Shown here: positions 8,791-18,276 of the stretch, piece after piece
Position numbering within the stretch: position 1 is the first letter of the stretch
Layout of the letters: each line of letters begins with the position of its first letter
From: Haloparvum sedimenti
GTDB taxonomy: Archaea; Halobacteriota; Halobacteria; Halobacteriales; Haloferacaceae
Direction: 5' to 3'
DNA length: 32,710 nucleotides
Assembly: GCF_001462205.1 (NCBI RefSeq)
Contig: NZ_LKIR01000070.1
Location: forward strand, 1-32,710
Position numbers and translations under genes: made by a program
Notes under the pieces: model-generated
Told to the model about the DNA's origin: nothing
The model's input: the letters and a program-made list of their open reading frames with translations, nothing else
The model's database searches: none

Positions 8791-8800
8791 CTATATATCC
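8791..8800 (+). promoter_or_regulatory. Distal AT-rich box upstream of pstS
   Basis: CTATATATCC lies about 120 bp before pstS in the 220-bp menD-pstS spacer. It looks like a core promoter and could give a second, leadered pstS transcript in addition to the proximal one. No gene starts at the right distance from it on either strand. Confidence 0.3.
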
Positions 8801-8869
8801 GACAGTACCGATACCACAGGCTCCGAGGCGCTACCGTCGGGTCATGGTCGCTCCGTTTCGGTCCAGTCA

Positions 8870-8893
8870 CCTATTATAAACGTGTTTAATAGG
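8870..8893 (+). promoter_or_regulatory. Near-palindromic operator/promoter of the pst operon
   Basis: This 24-bp AT-rich element runs from CCTATTA to TTAATAGG. Ten of twelve positions in each half pair with the other half, and the centre is ACGT. It contains two TATA-like cores, TTATAAA at 8874-8880 and TTTAAT at 8885-8890. The second is about 26 bp before the pstS ATG and would give a leaderless mRNA. A palindrome that covers the TATA box is well placed for a dimeric repressor or activator responding to phosphate. The AbrB-domain PhoU protein at the end of the operon is a candidate ligand; that link is inference. Confidence 0.55.
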
Positions 8894-8913
8894 TCGACGG
8901 GTGCTCTTACTCG

Positions 8914-10107
8914 ATGTCACGTGACGCGGCGCATCAGGTGGACACGGTATCACGTCGAAAGTACCTGCTGACGCTCACCGCCGCCGGGGCGACCGGTCTC
9001 GCGGGATGTAGCGGGCAGAGCAACAGCGGCGGCGGCGAGAGCGGGACCAGCAGTGGCGGGAGCGGCGGCGGGAGCGGAAACGGCGACGACGCCGACGAGG
9101 GAGGGAGCGGCGGGTCGTCGGCGCCGGCCACGGTGACCGCCGAGGGGTCCTCGACGGTGTACCCCATCTCGAACAAGGGGAGCTCTTACTGGAACTCCAA
9201 CTCGCCGGCGAGTGACGGCGAGTACTGGGGGTCCAACGACGAGTCGTCGGTCGCCGGGTGGGACCAGATCGACACTGACCAGAACATCGCCGACTACTTC
9301 GCCGGGCTGTACGGCTTCGAGCCGACCGGCGAGCGGTCGAACCCGCCCTTTGCTACCCGCGTGGCACTGAGCCACTCGGGGACCGGCTGTGAGGCGGTCC
9401 GTGACGGACTGGTCGACATCGGGAACTCCTCGGGACCGATCACGGCGGAACTCGACATCAGCGAGGAGCAGCGCGACGAGAACTACGTCGACCACGTGGT
9501 CGGCCGGGACGGGCAGCCCGTCTTCGTCAGTCAGGCCATCTACGACGCGGGAGTCGAACAGCTCACCGGCGAGCAGATCCGCGGCATCTATCAGGGCGAC
9601 ATCACCAACTGGAGCGAGGTCGGCGGCCCCGATCAGGAGATCTACGTGGTCGGTCGCGCCGAGGGGTCCGGGACGGACACCTCGTTCCGGCTGAACATGC
9701 TCGGCGACGCCGACGCGCCGATGGATGTCGACACGCGCTTGGGACAGAACCAGCAGGTCCAGCAGGTCCTCCAGGACAACGACAACGCCATCGGGTACAT
9801 GGCGCTGGCGTTCTCGGGATCGGGGATCCAGGCGATCGCGATCGACTTCGAGGGTACCGTCTTCCGCCCCGACCCCGACGCCGAGAACACCATCTTCGAT
9901 TCCGAGTACCCGCTGAACCGGGACCTGCACATGTACACCCGGATCAACGAGGAGACGCCCGACGGGACGGACATGCGCGAGGCCGCGTTCCTCAACATGT
10001 TCCTGACCGAATTCGGTCAGAAGACGTTCGTCGAGGACGTCAACTACATCACGCTGCCGACGTCCGACATCGAGGCGGAGCGCGAGAAACTCCCCGACCA
10101 GGCCTAG
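8914..10107 (+). CDS. pstS: Phosphate ABC transporter substrate-binding lipoprotein PstS
   Basis: The protein has 397 residues. The N-terminus holds a twin-arginine signal (SRRKYLL), a hydrophobic stretch and a LAGC lipobox (Cys about residue 33), so it is exported folded and lipid-anchored. A Gly/Ser/Asp linker of roughly 35 residues follows, then the phosphate-binding domain. That domain has TAEGSSTVYPIS, a DIGNSSGPIT motif, EGSGTDTSFR (the PstS phosphate-contact loop) and NAIGYMALAF. It captures phosphate outside the membrane and hands it to PstC/PstA. It is the first gene of the operon, with a dedicated promoter palindrome. A 43-bp spacer separates it from pstC. Confidence 0.95.
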   Translation: MSRDAAHQVDTVSRRKYLLTLTAAGATGLAGCSGQSNSGGGESGTSSGGSGGGSGNGDDADEGGSGGSSAPATVTAEGSSTVYPISNKGSSYWNSNSPASDGEYWGSNDESSVAGWDQIDTDQNIADYFAGLYGFEPTGERSNPPFATRVALSHSGTGCEAVRDGLVDIGNSSGPITAELDISEEQRDENYVDHVVGRDGQPVFVSQAIYDAGVEQLTGEQIRGIYQGDITNWSEVGGPDQEIYVVGRAEGSGTDTSFRLNMLGDADAPMDVDTRLGQNQQVQQVLQDNDNAIGYMALAFSGSGIQAIAIDFEGTVFRPDPDAENTIFDSEYPLNRDLHMYTRINEETPDGTDMREAAFLNMFLTEFGQKTFVEDVNYITLPTSDIEAEREKLPDQA

Positions 10108-10150
10108 CGCCGCGGTCGCACCGGCATTCGCCTCGCGGCCATTTATCCAA

Positions 10151-11278
10151 ATGTCACTCACTAACACAACCACCGACTGGCGTGCGGGCATCGAGCGGCG
10201 GTTGACCCGGACACGGGAGTTCCTCGACGAGACCGACCCGGAGGCGTTGACCGTGGTCACCGTTTCGATGGGCTCGCTTCTGGCGGCGTTCCTCGGGTTC
10301 CTGCTTGCATCCCCGTGGGCGGCCGTCCCGTTCGGCGCGTTCCTGACAGCCACCGGCTACGGATGGGCGCGTCATCAGGCACTCATCGCCCGCGCGGTAA
10401 CCCTCGCGATGACGACGGTGACGCTCGTCACGCTCGGGCTCATCGTGGTGTTCATCTTCGCCGAATCGATTCCCGCGTTTCGGTACGAGACGGCGAGCGC
10501 CTTCGGTATCTCCGTGCCGGGGCTTGGGATGTTCGCACAGCCCCGATGGGACGCCGTTTCGGAGCCCGTTCGCTATTCGCTTCTCCCGATGATCCACGGG
10601 ACAGTGATGGTGACGACCATCGCGACGCTCGTGGCGGCCCCGCTCGGGGTCGCCGCGGCGCTGTTCATCGCAGAGATCGCCCCGCCGACCGTTCGCGAGC
10701 TCGTCAAGCCGGGGATCGAGGTGCTGGCGGGCATCCCCTCGATCGTCTACGGGTTCATCGGCTTCACCGTCATCAACCCGTGGGCGAGCGGGGCGTTCGA
10801 CCTCAACGGCGGCTCGACGTACCTGTTCGTCGGAATCGTCGTCGGGCTGATGGCGTTGCCGACCGTCGTCTCCGTCGCCGAGGACGCGCTGACGAGCGTT
10901 CCGGACGTGATGAAACACGGGTCGCTCGCGCTCGGGGCGACCGACTGGCAGTCGATGACCTCGATCACGTTACCCGCCGCCTTCTCGGGCGTCTCGGCGG
11001 CCGTGCTCCTCGGCGTCGGGCGAGCCATCGGTGAGACGATGGCCGCAACGGTGATGCTGGCCGGCATTCCGCGGATCAGCGAACCGCTCGTGAACGTCTT
11101 TTACGGCTACGAGACGCTCACCTCGCTCATCGCACGCGGCTACGGCAGCGCGAACGGCGTCCACGAGAGCGCGCTGTTCGCCGCCGGCGTCGTCCTGTTC
11201 GTGACCGTGTTGTGCCTGAGCATCGGTTCACAGTACATCGAGGCGCGAATGCGTCGGCGTCTCGGGGGTGCCGAATGA
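10151..11278 (+). CDS. pstC: Phosphate ABC transporter permease PstC
   Basis: The protein has 375 residues with about seven hydrophobic segments. Two N-terminal helices lie before the core permease domain. The permease EAA-type coupling loop is seen at about residues 250-300 (ALGATDWQSMTSITLPAAFSG followed by GVGRAIGETMAATVM), with the PstC-typical AIGETMA motif. Its TGA stop overlaps the pstA ATG in an ATGA, so translation is coupled. It forms the membrane channel with PstA. Confidence 0.93.
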   Translation: MSLTNTTTDWRAGIERRLTRTREFLDETDPEALTVVTVSMGSLLAAFLGFLLASPWAAVPFGAFLTATGYGWARHQALIARAVTLAMTTVTLVTLGLIVVFIFAESIPAFRYETASAFGISVPGLGMFAQPRWDAVSEPVRYSLLPMIHGTVMVTTIATLVAAPLGVAAALFIAEIAPPTVRELVKPGIEVLAGIPSIVYGFIGFTVINPWASGAFDLNGGSTYLFVGIVVGLMALPTVVSVAEDALTSVPDVMKHGSLALGATDWQSMTSITLPAAFSGVSAAVLLGVGRAIGETMAATVMLAGIPRISEPLVNVFYGYETLTSLIARGYGSANGVHESALFAAGVVLFVTVLCLSIGSQYIEARMRRRLGGAE

Positions 11279-12843
11279 GTCGCGCCACCCGGACCGCGCT
11301 CGTCCGGGACGACCGCACGGCCTACGAGGCCGCTGCCGGGGCTGCGGTCGGTATCTCCGGAATCGTATTCGTGGTCGGCCTCGCGACGCTACTCGGCGTC
11401 GTCGGGATCGACGATCCCGTCGCTGGACTCGAGCTATCGGTGCTGTTCGGCGTGGTGCTGCTCGCGCTCGGGGTGACGGTCGTCGGCTTCGGGATGGCCT
11501 CGCGGCTGGGATACGTCGACGCGGCGCCCCAACCGAGCGCGGGGATCGTCGCCGCGGCCGCGTTCACGGGGATCTGGTTCGCAGTGGGCGCGGCCGTGTC
11601 CGGAGCGGCGGGGATCGGAACGGCCGGTCGGCTCGCTGTCGGCGCGGTCCTCGGCGGGAGCGCGTTCGCGGTGACCGCGTTCCCTCGCGAAGATGTCGGG
11701 TCGACGGTACCCGTGGGGGCCGTCGCCGGTCTGTGTGGACTGTCACTCGTTGTCGGCGTCATCGGCCCCGGGTGGGAGCAGGCGCTCGTCGGGTACAACG
11801 CGACCCTGTTCGGCGACACCGTCGTTCCCGTGGTCGTGCTGTTCACCTCGCTAGTGACCGGATGGAGCGCCGCGAAAGCGTACGGCGGGTTCGGTGCTCG
11901 CGGACGGAACGTCGGCGCGTACGTGCTCATCTACCTCGTCGTCGGTTCGATACTGACGGTGCTCGTCGGGCTCGTCGCCTTCGTCACAGTGAGGGGACTC
12001 CCGGGGCTGTTCGGCGGGTTCTCCGTCGGAGGCGCCAGCCTCGTTAGCTGGCCGTTCCTGACCAACGGTGCCGGCCTGACGGCCGACGTTGCCGGCGTGT
12101 TCCCCGCCCTCCTCGGGACGGTCTGGCTGGTCATCGGGGCGGTCCTCTTCGCCGTCCCGACCGGGGTCGGCGCGGCCGTGTTCCTCAGCGAATACGCCGA
12201 ACAGGGCCGGTTCACGGGAGCCGTCGAGGTGGCGACCAACGGCCTCTGGAGCACGCCGAGCATCGTGTTCGGCCTGTTCGGTGCCGCCTTCCTGATCCCC
12301 CGTTTCGGGAACCAGAAATCGCTGATAGCCGGGATGTTGACGCTCGGGTTCATGCTGCTGCCGCTCGTCCTGATCACGAGCCGCGAGGCGATCCTCGCGG
12401 TTCCGGACGAGTACCGGGACGCCAGCGCGGCCCTCGGCGTCTCCAAGTGGAAGACGATCCGCAGCGTCGTTCTCCCCGCAGCAATCCCGGGGATCGCGAC
12501 GGGCGTCATCCTCGGCGTGGGCCGCATCGCCGGCGAAACCGCGCCCATCCTGCTGACCATGGGCGGTGGCGTCCTCCCGGGGAAATCGGCCGCTCCCGAC
12601 GTATTGGGCGGCTTCCAGCTGAGCGGCTCGCCACCGTTCGTCAGCAATCCGGCGCTGTTGGAGGCCACGAGCGCGCTCCCCTATCAGCTGTACGCGCTCA
12701 TCACGGCGGGGCTGAGCGGCAACATCGAGAACCCGCAGGAATTCGCGTGGGGACTTGCACTGACGCTGCTGCTCGTCGTGTTGGTCTTCTACGCGGTCGG
12801 CATCGCGACGCGCTACTACTTCAGACGGAAACTCCACCAATGA
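11275..12843 (+). CDS. pstA: Phosphate ABC transporter permease PstA (long form)
   Basis: The protein has 522 residues, well above the roughly 280-300 of bacterial PstA. The N-terminal half (about 1-220) adds several extra membrane helices rich in Gly, Ala and Val. The conserved permease part follows, with the EAA loop at about residues 377-425 ([25 protein letters not shown], then [13 protein letters not shown]). The ATG at 11275 overlaps the pstC stop; a longer in-frame start inside pstC was rejected. Its own TGA overlaps the pstB ATG by 4 bp. The role of the N-terminal extension is unknown; I believe it is shared by other haloarchaeal PstA proteins, but cannot verify this here. Confidence 0.92.
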   Translation: MSRATRTALVRDDRTAYEAAAGAAVGISGIVFVVGLATLLGVVGIDDPVAGLELSVLFGVVLLALGVTVVGFGMASRLGYVDAAPQPSAGIVAAAAFTGIWFAVGAAVSGAAGIGTAGRLAVGAVLGGSAFAVTAFPREDVGSTVPVGAVAGLCGLSLVVGVIGPGWEQALVGYNATLFGDTVVPVVVLFTSLVTGWSAAKAYGGFGARGRNVGAYVLIYLVVGSILTVLVGLVAFVTVRGLPGLFGGFSVGGASLVSWPFLTNGAGLTADVAGVFPALLGTVWLVIGAVLFAVPTGVGAAVFLSEYAEQGRFTGAVEVATNGLWSTPSIVFGLFGAAFLIPRFGNQKSLIAGMLTLGFMLLPLVLITSREAILAVPDEYRDASAALGVSKWKTIRSVVLPAAIPGIATGVILGVGRIAGETAPILLTMGGGVLPGKSAAPDVLGGFQLSGSPPFVSNPALLEATSALPYQLYALITAGLSGNIENPQEFAWGLALTLLLVVLVFYAVGIATRYYFRRKLHQ

Positions 12844-13754
12844 GTCAAACAGACACCGCAGAGACCACGGCGAACCGCACTGACGGCGAAGGGGTCTCCA
12901 CGACCGCCGGCGAAACCGTCGAGGAGACGCGTCCCGAGTGGACGTGTCACGAGACCGACGGAGAGACGAAACTTGCCGTCGGCGACCTCGACGTCCACTA
13001 CGGGGACGACCACGCGCTGAAGGGCGTCTCCATGGATATTCCCGAAGAGAGCGTGACGGCGCTCATCGGTCCGTCCGGCTGTGGAAAGTCGACCTTCCTC
13101 CGGTGTCTCAACCGGATGAACGACCGTATCCGTGCCGCCAGTGTCGACGGAACGGTCGAGTTCGACGGCGAGAACATCTATCAAGACGGCGTCGACCTCG
13201 TCGAGCTGCGCAAGCGCGTCGGGATGGTGTTCCAGAGCCCGAATCCCTTCCCCAAGTCGATCCGCGAGAACGTCTCCTACGGACCGCGGAAACACGGCGA
13301 CATCGAGACGGGACTGCTCGCACGGCTGACCGGCCGCGCGGAGCCCGACCGCGAGGAGGACCTCGTGAAGCGGTCGCTCGAACGGGCCGCGCTCTGGGAG
13401 GAGGTGCGGGACCGCCTGGACGACAACGCGCTCGGGCTCTCGGGCGGCCAGCAACAGCGGCTGTGTATCGCCCGGTGTCTGGCCGTCGATCCGGAGGTCA
13501 TCCTGATGGACGAGCCGGCCTCCGCGCTGGACCCGATCGCCACCGCGAAGATCGAGGACCTCATCGAGGACCTCGCGGAGGACTACACCGTCGTCGTCGT
13601 CACCCACAGCATGCAGCAGGCAGCCCGCGTCTCGGACCAGACTGCCGTCTTCCTGACGGGAGGCGAACTCGTCGAGTACGACGACACCCAGAAGATCTTC
13701 GAGGACCCGGAAAGCCAGCGCGTCGAGGACTACATCAGCGGCAAGTTCGGGTGA
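12840..13754 (+). CDS. pstB: Phosphate ABC transporter ATP-binding protein PstB
   Basis: The protein has 304 residues. An N-terminal acidic, Thr-rich extension of about 45 residues precedes the ATPase. Walker A is GPSGCGKST (about 77-85), the Q-loop is [12 protein letters not shown], the signature is [13 protein letters not shown] and Walker B is [13 protein letters not shown]. The switch His is in [15 protein letters not shown]. The CLNRMND segment after Walker A is typical of PstB. It powers phosphate import with PstC and PstA. The start overlaps the pstA stop (ATGA) and its stop overlaps the phoU GTG (GTGA). Confidence 0.96.
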   Translation: MSQTDTAETTANRTDGEGVSTTAGETVEETRPEWTCHETDGETKLAVGDLDVHYGDDHALKGVSMDIPEESVTALIGPSGCGKSTFLRCLNRMNDRIRAASVDGTVEFDGENIYQDGVDLVELRKRVGMVFQSPNPFPKSIRENVSYGPRKHGDIETGLLARLTGRAEPDREEDLVKRSLERAALWEEVRDRLDDNALGLSGGQQQRLCIARCLAVDPEVILMDEPASALDPIATAKIEDLIEDLAEDYTVVVVTHSMQQAARVSDQTAVFLTGGELVEYDDTQKIFEDPESQRVEDYISGKFG

Positions 13755-14428
13755 TCGCCGTGGCTCGTGACGACTACCGCGAGTCGCTGGACACGCTGCG
13801 TTCCGATGTCGGGTCCATGGCCGCAGCCGTGCTCGAACAGCTCCGACGGGCGCTCGCAGCGCTCGACGCCGACGACCACGCGTCCGCACGTGAGGTGATC
13901 GACGCCGACGAGTCGATCAATCGACGATACCTCGACCTTGAGGGCGACTGCATCGACCTCTTCGCGCTGCAACAGCCCGTCGCCTCGGACTTGCGGTTTA
14001 TCGCGGCGTCGTTCAAGATCCTGACCGACCTGGAGCGTGTCGGTGACCTCGCCACGAACCTCGCACGCTACGCACTGGCGGACGGTCCGGAAGTCGTCAC
14101 GGACGTTCGCGTCCACCAGATCGGAGAGACCGCCGCCGACCAGGTCGAAGCGGCCATCGACGCGTACGTCGAGGGCGACGGCGAGGCGTGTCGAGCGATC
14201 GCCGAGCGCGACGACGAACTGGACGCGCTGTGTCAACACGCCAGCGAGGCGGTCGTCCGCGAACTGGTCGCCGGCGAGCCGGACCGCTGGGAGATCGAAC
14301 GGCTTCTCGACGGGATCTCGAACCTGCTCCTGACGATCCGCGACCTCGAGCGGGTCGGCGACCACGCCGTCAACATCGCCGCGCGGACGCTGTACGCGAC
14401 CGACAGTGACCCTGAGCTGATCTACTGA
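13751..14428 (+). CDS. phoU: Phosphate signalling complex protein PhoU
   Basis: The protein has 225 residues. I place the start at the GTG at 13751, which overlaps the pstB stop by 4 bp, matching the overlaps of the preceding genes; an in-frame GTG three codons later is the alternative. The sequence forms two copies of a three-helix PhoU repeat. The first has [23 protein letters not shown] and the second [18 protein letters not shown]. Each carries the E/D-R-V-G-D metal-binding signature. PhoU restrains Pst activity and links it to phosphate signalling. It is followed two bases later by a second PhoU-type gene. Confidence 0.94.
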   Translation: MIAVARDDYRESLDTLRSDVGSMAAAVLEQLRRALAALDADDHASAREVIDADESINRRYLDLEGDCIDLFALQQPVASDLRFIAASFKILTDLERVGDLATNLARYALADGPEVVTDVRVHQIGETAADQVEAAIDAYVEGDGEACRAIAERDDELDALCQHASEAVVRELVAGEPDRWEIERLLDGISNLLLTIRDLERVGDHAVNIAARTLYATDSDPELIY

Positions 14429-14430
14429 CC

Positions 14431-15453
14431 ATGGAGACGAGAAAGCTCCAAGAGGTCGGCGGCGGGACGTTCACCGTGTCCATCCCCAAGGGGTGGGCGA
14501 CGAACCACGGGCTCGAGGAGGGGATGGAACTCCGGCTGTACACCCACCACGACGGGTCGCTCCTCGTCAGGTCCACCGAGGCGGACCTCGGATGTCTGAC
14601 CGAAGCAACTGTCACGGTCGACGGTGGCGGGGGCGACGCCGTCCGACAGGCGGTCCGAGCCGCTCACGCCGCCGGGTTCGAGACGATAACGCTCCGCGCG
14701 ACCGAGTCGTTCACCGACGCGGAGCGCAGGGCGGCGCAGGCGACGGTGCGCGAGCTCGTCGGAACGGACATCGCCGTCGAGTCGGAGACGGAGATCACGG
14801 TCAGACACCTGTTGGACGCGTCGTCCGTCTCCGTACGCCAGTCGATCGTTCAGCTCCAGTACGTGGCCGTCTCGCTCCACGGCTGCGCAGTCGCCGCGTT
14901 CCTCGAGGGGGACGCCGGCGCGCACGCGAGGGTCCGAGACCGAGCCGACGAGGCCCGGCGGTCGGCGGAGATGATCGGGCGACACTTCTCGCGGTCGCTC
15001 GTCTCACAAACCGAGCTGGACGTGTTGGACGTGTCACGCCCCGAGCTGTTCGGCTACTACGTGGCTGCCGAGCGCCTCGAAACCGTCGTCGACCGAACCG
15101 TCCGGATCGCGGGCGTCGCGGAGAGGCTGTCCCGCCCCGTCCCCGAGAGCGTCGCCGGGGAGGTCCGACCCGCGGCGGACAGCGTCGGAAACGCGGTCGA
15201 CGACGCCGTGACCGCGCTCCTCGACGGCGACATGGCGAAGGCACGGTCGGCGCGCGAGCGCTGTGAGGAGGCGGCGGCGCGGCTCGACGGCGTCGAACGA
15301 AGTCTGTACGAGGGGGAGAACGTGGAGTCGGTTCCGATGGCGGTGGCGCTGTCCAGCACGCTTGACCACCTCCGGCGGACGGCCGCCTGCGGTCGTGCCG
15401 TCACAGATACCGCCGTGCGGGCCACGATTCGCGCCGAGAACCGCGACATCTAA
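14431..15453 (+). CDS. AbrB/SpoVT-domain PhoU family regulator
   Basis: The protein has 340 residues. Residues 1-48 form a swapped-hairpin AbrB-type DNA-binding domain (METRKLQEVGGGTFTVSIPKGWATNHGLEEG). The remainder is helical with PhoU-like segments (about 120-330), although the metal-binding E-R-V-G-D signature of true PhoU is largely lost. Such fusions occur with archaeal pst operons and are assumed to regulate transcription in response to phosphate. It starts two bases after phoU, so it is the last gene of the operon, and it converges with the next gene 17 bp away. A target at the pstS palindrome (8870-8893) is inference. Confidence 0.87.
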   Translation: METRKLQEVGGGTFTVSIPKGWATNHGLEEGMELRLYTHHDGSLLVRSTEADLGCLTEATVTVDGGGGDAVRQAVRAAHAAGFETITLRATESFTDAERRAAQATVRELVGTDIAVESETEITVRHLLDASSVSVRQSIVQLQYVAVSLHGCAVAAFLEGDAGAHARVRDRADEARRSAEMIGRHFSRSLVSQTELDVLDVSRPELFGYYVAAERLETVVDRTVRIAGVAERLSRPVPESVAGEVRPAADSVGNAVDDAVTALLDGDMAKARSARERCEEAAARLDGVERSLYEGENVESVPMAVALSSTLDHLRRTAACGRAVTDTAVRATIRAENRDI

Positions 15454-15470
15454 CCGGTACGGCGTCCGGC

Positions 15471-16442
15471 CTACGCGAGGTCGGGGCGGTGCTCATCGAC
15501 CACCGCCTCCACGTCCGCCCAGTCGATCGGCGGCTCCATCCCCCCGAGCGCCCTCTCGACCGCCGTCAACCGGTCGTCGAACCGCTCGGTCCACGCCGGA
15601 TCGGCGCGGTCGGCGAGCCGGTTCCCGGCGGTCTCGTGGCGCGCCGCGAGGTCGTCGATCCGTGGGTCGACGTTCGACGGCGGGTCGATCCCCTCGCGCT
15701 CGGCCCACGTCCGAAGCGCCGACAGCTCCGCCCGAAGGTCGGCGATCATCAGCGACAGGACGCGGTGGCGGATCGTCGCCGCGGCCCATCGTCGTGCCGC
15801 CGCGTCTCCGCCGTCCTCCTCGGTCGCGGCCGGGATGTCCGAGACGGTCGCGTCGAGGCCGTCCAGCGCGTCCGCGACCGCGTCCACGTCGTCCGCGAGG
15901 TCCGCTTCGCGCCGGTCGGCGTCCGCGAGCCACTCCCGGAACGAGTCGAGCTCGAGTTGCAGGTCGTCGGCGACGCGCTGTGTCTCCCTCGCAGCGTCCG
16001 TCACCTCCCGGATCCGGCGCGCGACCCGGTAGAGGTCGCCGTCGTCCTTGCGTTCGAGGATTGCCTGTACGTCGTCGCCGAGAGCCTCCGCTCGGTCCTC
16101 GATGGCGTCGAGCCGCGCCGCGAAGCCGTCGACTCGCGACGAGACGGGGGGCAGGTCCAGCACGGGGTCGGCGTCCTCGCGTGCCTCGGACAGCTTCCGA
16201 GCCGCGAGCTCCGTCCGCGTCTCGGCGGTCGTCACCACCTTCGAGGCGTTCGCGAGCGCGTCGTCGACCGCGGCTCGGCGGACGGTGCCGTCGCTGGCGA
16301 CGATGGCGAGCGTCTCGCGCACCCGACCAGGGTCGGTCCGTTCGTCGTCGACCGCATCGACCGCCGCGTCGACGGACAGACCGTCGAGGTCGCCGTGTCC
16401 GTCGCCGCGCGTCCCACGCCCGTCTCCGCGGTCCTGACTCAT
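15471..16442 (-). CDS. Haloarchaeal coiled-coil protein of unknown function
   Basis: The protein has 323 residues and is very acidic, with no signal peptide and no membrane segment. It is largely helical with heptad-like stretches (about residues 90-190, rich in Leu, Asp, Arg and Ala), suggesting an elongated coiled coil. Similar haloarchaeal proteins are, as I recall, often labelled 'halo transducer protein' without experimental support, and I see no HAMP or methyl-accepting motif that would justify the name. The minus-strand ATG at 16442 lacks a clear upstream promoter box. It converges with the pst operon. Confidence 0.7.
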   Translation of the reverse strand: MSQDRGDGRGTRGDGHGDLDGLSVDAAVDAVDDERTDPGRVRETLAIVASDGTVRRAAVDDALANASKVVTTAETRTELAARKLSEAREDADPVLDLPPVSSRVDGFAARLDAIEDRAEALGDDVQAILERKDDGDLYRVARRIREVTDAARETQRVADDLQLELDSFREWLADADRREADLADDVDAVADALDGLDATVSDIPAATEEDGGDAAARRWAAATIRHRVLSLMIADLRAELSALRTWAEREGIDPPSNVDPRIDDLAARHETAGNRLADRADPAWTERFDDRLTAVERALGGMEPPIDWADVEAVVDEHRPDLA

Positions 16443-16568
16443 GCGTCGTGATTGCGGTCAGAGGTCCGTCAGTCATTCGGTGTGGACCACCGGGAGAGTG
16501 ATGCGGCGGTGCTGCCCGGCCCCGGGCTCGGCATCCGAGACGCGAGCCGCCCCGGGCGGAGACGGCCC

Positions 16569-17162
16569 TCAGACGCCGCCGTCGAACACCCAGAAGGCGA
16601 CCGCCGGCGCGAGCGCGATCAGGACTCCGAGCCCGACCGTCGCGAGGGCCGTTCGCCGGTCGAGGTCACCCGGAGGCGCATCGTAGCGCCACAGTTGGAG
16701 CGCGACGAAGGCGCCGCCGACGAGGAGTCCGCCGAGGTAGAGGAAGGACGGCCGCAGGAACGTCGGCGTCGCCGTGGGACCGCTCCGCAGTCCGATCTGC
16801 GCGCCGAGGCCGATGGCTCCGACCGCGGCCGCGCCGAGGACGTACGCGACCCCGGCGACGACGTGTCTCACCGACGCCTCCGCGGAGAAGGAGTGGGGAC
16901 CGTCGGCCGTCCGCTGCGGCGCCGCGAAGCTCGCGATCCCCGCGCGAAGCAGCGGGAGCGTTCCCAGCGCGACCAGCACCGCGTAGGGGAACGCGGCCCC
17001 GACGGCGAGGATGAGTATCGCGGCCGCGATGGCGTACGTCCGCGTCGTCACCTCGCCGAGCACGAGCGGCGGGACGACGAGGACCGCGAGCGTCACCAGC
17101 CCGAACAGGACCAGCGGAACCGAGTGGCGTCTGAACGACCGGCGGATGGAGGGCGTGGACAC
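16569..17162 (-). CDS. Small polytopic membrane protein, function unknown
   Basis: The protein has 197 residues with about five or six hydrophobic helices (around residues 14-36, 42-72, 100-125, 138-158 and 172-192). It has no catalytic motif I recognise. The GTG start at 17162 is supported by a TTTATCGG box 26 bp upstream (minus strand, 17192-17185), which gives it a separate leaderless promoter. It lies between the coiled-coil gene and the metal importer, both on the same strand, but spacers of 97-126 bp make a shared operon uncertain. Confidence 0.75.
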   Translation of the reverse strand: MSTPSIRRSFRRHSVPLVLFGLVTLAVLVVPPLVLGEVTTRTYAIAAAILILAVGAAFPYAVLVALGTLPLLRAGIASFAAPQRTADGPHSFSAEASVRHVVAGVAYVLGAAAVGAIGLGAQIGLRSGPTATPTFLRPSFLYLGGLLVGGAFVALQLWRYDAPPGDLDRRTALATVGLGVLIALAPAVAFWVFDGGV

Positions 17163-17259
17163 GCCTCGGGATCCTCGGCAGGCCGATAAATGCCTTCTGC
17201 CGCGTCACGACTCGCGGGCCTCGCGACGCCCTTCGCGGCCGACCGCCGGCTCGCCGCCC

Positions 17260-18276
17260 TCAGTGCAGCGACAGCGAGACCGACCGGCTCGACGCGGCGA
17301 CGCTCAGGAGGTAGAAGCCGATCCCGATCAGGACGACGGTTCCGCCCGCGGGGAGGCCGGTGACGTACCCCACGAGCAGGCCCGAGACGACCGACACCTC
17401 GCCGACCAGCACCGCGAGGAGGAGGGCCTCGCGGAAGCTCTCCGCGACCTGCGAGGCGGCCGCGGTCGGGACGACGAGCATCGCGGCGACGAGGATGACG
17501 CCGAGCACCTGCATCGAGCCGACGACGACCATCGCCGTGAGCACGACGAGCAGCTTGTTGTACAGCGACACGTCGAACTGCGCGACGCGGGCGGCCTGCT
17601 CGTCGAAGGTGATGAAGAGGAGCTGTTTGTACTGGGTCGCGACGACGCCGACGACGAACGCCGAGAGCGCGACCATCACCCACGCGCCGCCGACCGGGAC
17701 GAACGAGATGTTTCCGAAGAGGAACGAGTCGATGTTCAGCCCCGAGAAGCCGCCGCCGTAGGAGATGATCACCGTGCCGAGCGCGAACGAGCCGGTGAGC
17801 ATCACCGCGATGGGCACGTCGCCGTACGTCTCCGTGCGCTCCGCGAGCCACTCGACGCCGAACGCGCCCAGGACGGCCGCGACCAGCGCCGACAGCAGCA
17901 GCGGCGCGGACCAGTCGGTCGCGGAGGCGACGAGCAGGCCCGCGGCGACGCCCGCGAAGGCCGTGTGCGCCAGCGTCTCGCCGATCAGCGCCATCTCCCG
18001 GTGGACGACGAACATCCCCACCAGCGGCCCGACGACGCCGATGAGCGCGCCCGTCGCCAGCGAGTACCAGACGAACCGGAACCGGAACATCTCCAGCCCC
18101 GTGAGCGCCTCCAGCACGCGCCCGAGCAGGACGAGGAACTCCGCGAGGCCGCCGCCCGGAAGCCCCGCGCTCCCGAGCGCGTCGCTGGCCATGAACAGCA
18201 CGAGCAGGCCGACGAACGCCGCGACCGCGACCGTCGCGCCCTCGACCAGCCGCGTTCGCGTGGGTTTCCCCGCCAT
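17260..18276 (-). CDS. znuB: Metal ABC transporter permease (ZnuB/MntB type)
   Basis: The protein has 338 residues with eight or nine membrane helices of the ABC-3 permease family. Recognisable family segments are VVHREMALIGETLAHTAFAGVAAGLL and GVILVAAMLVVPTAAASQVA, which hold the cytoplasmic coupling region and the late pore helix. It is longer than bacterial ZnuB (about 260-280) because of an N-terminal segment of about 60 residues. Its ATG overlaps the ATPase gene stop by 4 bp. It imports zinc or manganese; which one cannot be decided from sequence. Confidence 0.88.
   Translation of the reverse strand: MAGKPTRTRLVEGATVAVAAFVGLLVLFMASDALGSAGLPGGGLAEFLVLLGRVLEALTGLEMFRFRFVWYSLATGALIGVVGPLVGMFVVHREMALIGETLAHTAFAGVAAGLLVASATDWSAPLLLSALVAAVLGAFGVEWLAERTETYGDVPIAVMLTGSFALGTVIISYGGGFSGLNIDSFLFGNISFVPVGGAWVMVALSAFVVGVVATQYKQLLFITFDEQAARVAQFDVSLYNKLLVVLTAMVVVGSMQVLGVILVAAMLVVPTAAASQVAESFREALLLAVLVGEVSVVSGLLVGYVTGLPAGGTVVLIGIGFYLLSVAASSRSVSLSLH

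Noticed and set aside
15489-16451. A 320-codon plus-strand frame opposite the coiled-coil gene
   Set aside because: Its composition (Arg, Val and Asp runs, no motifs) is that of an antisense shadow. The minus-strand frame has haloarchaeal protein composition.
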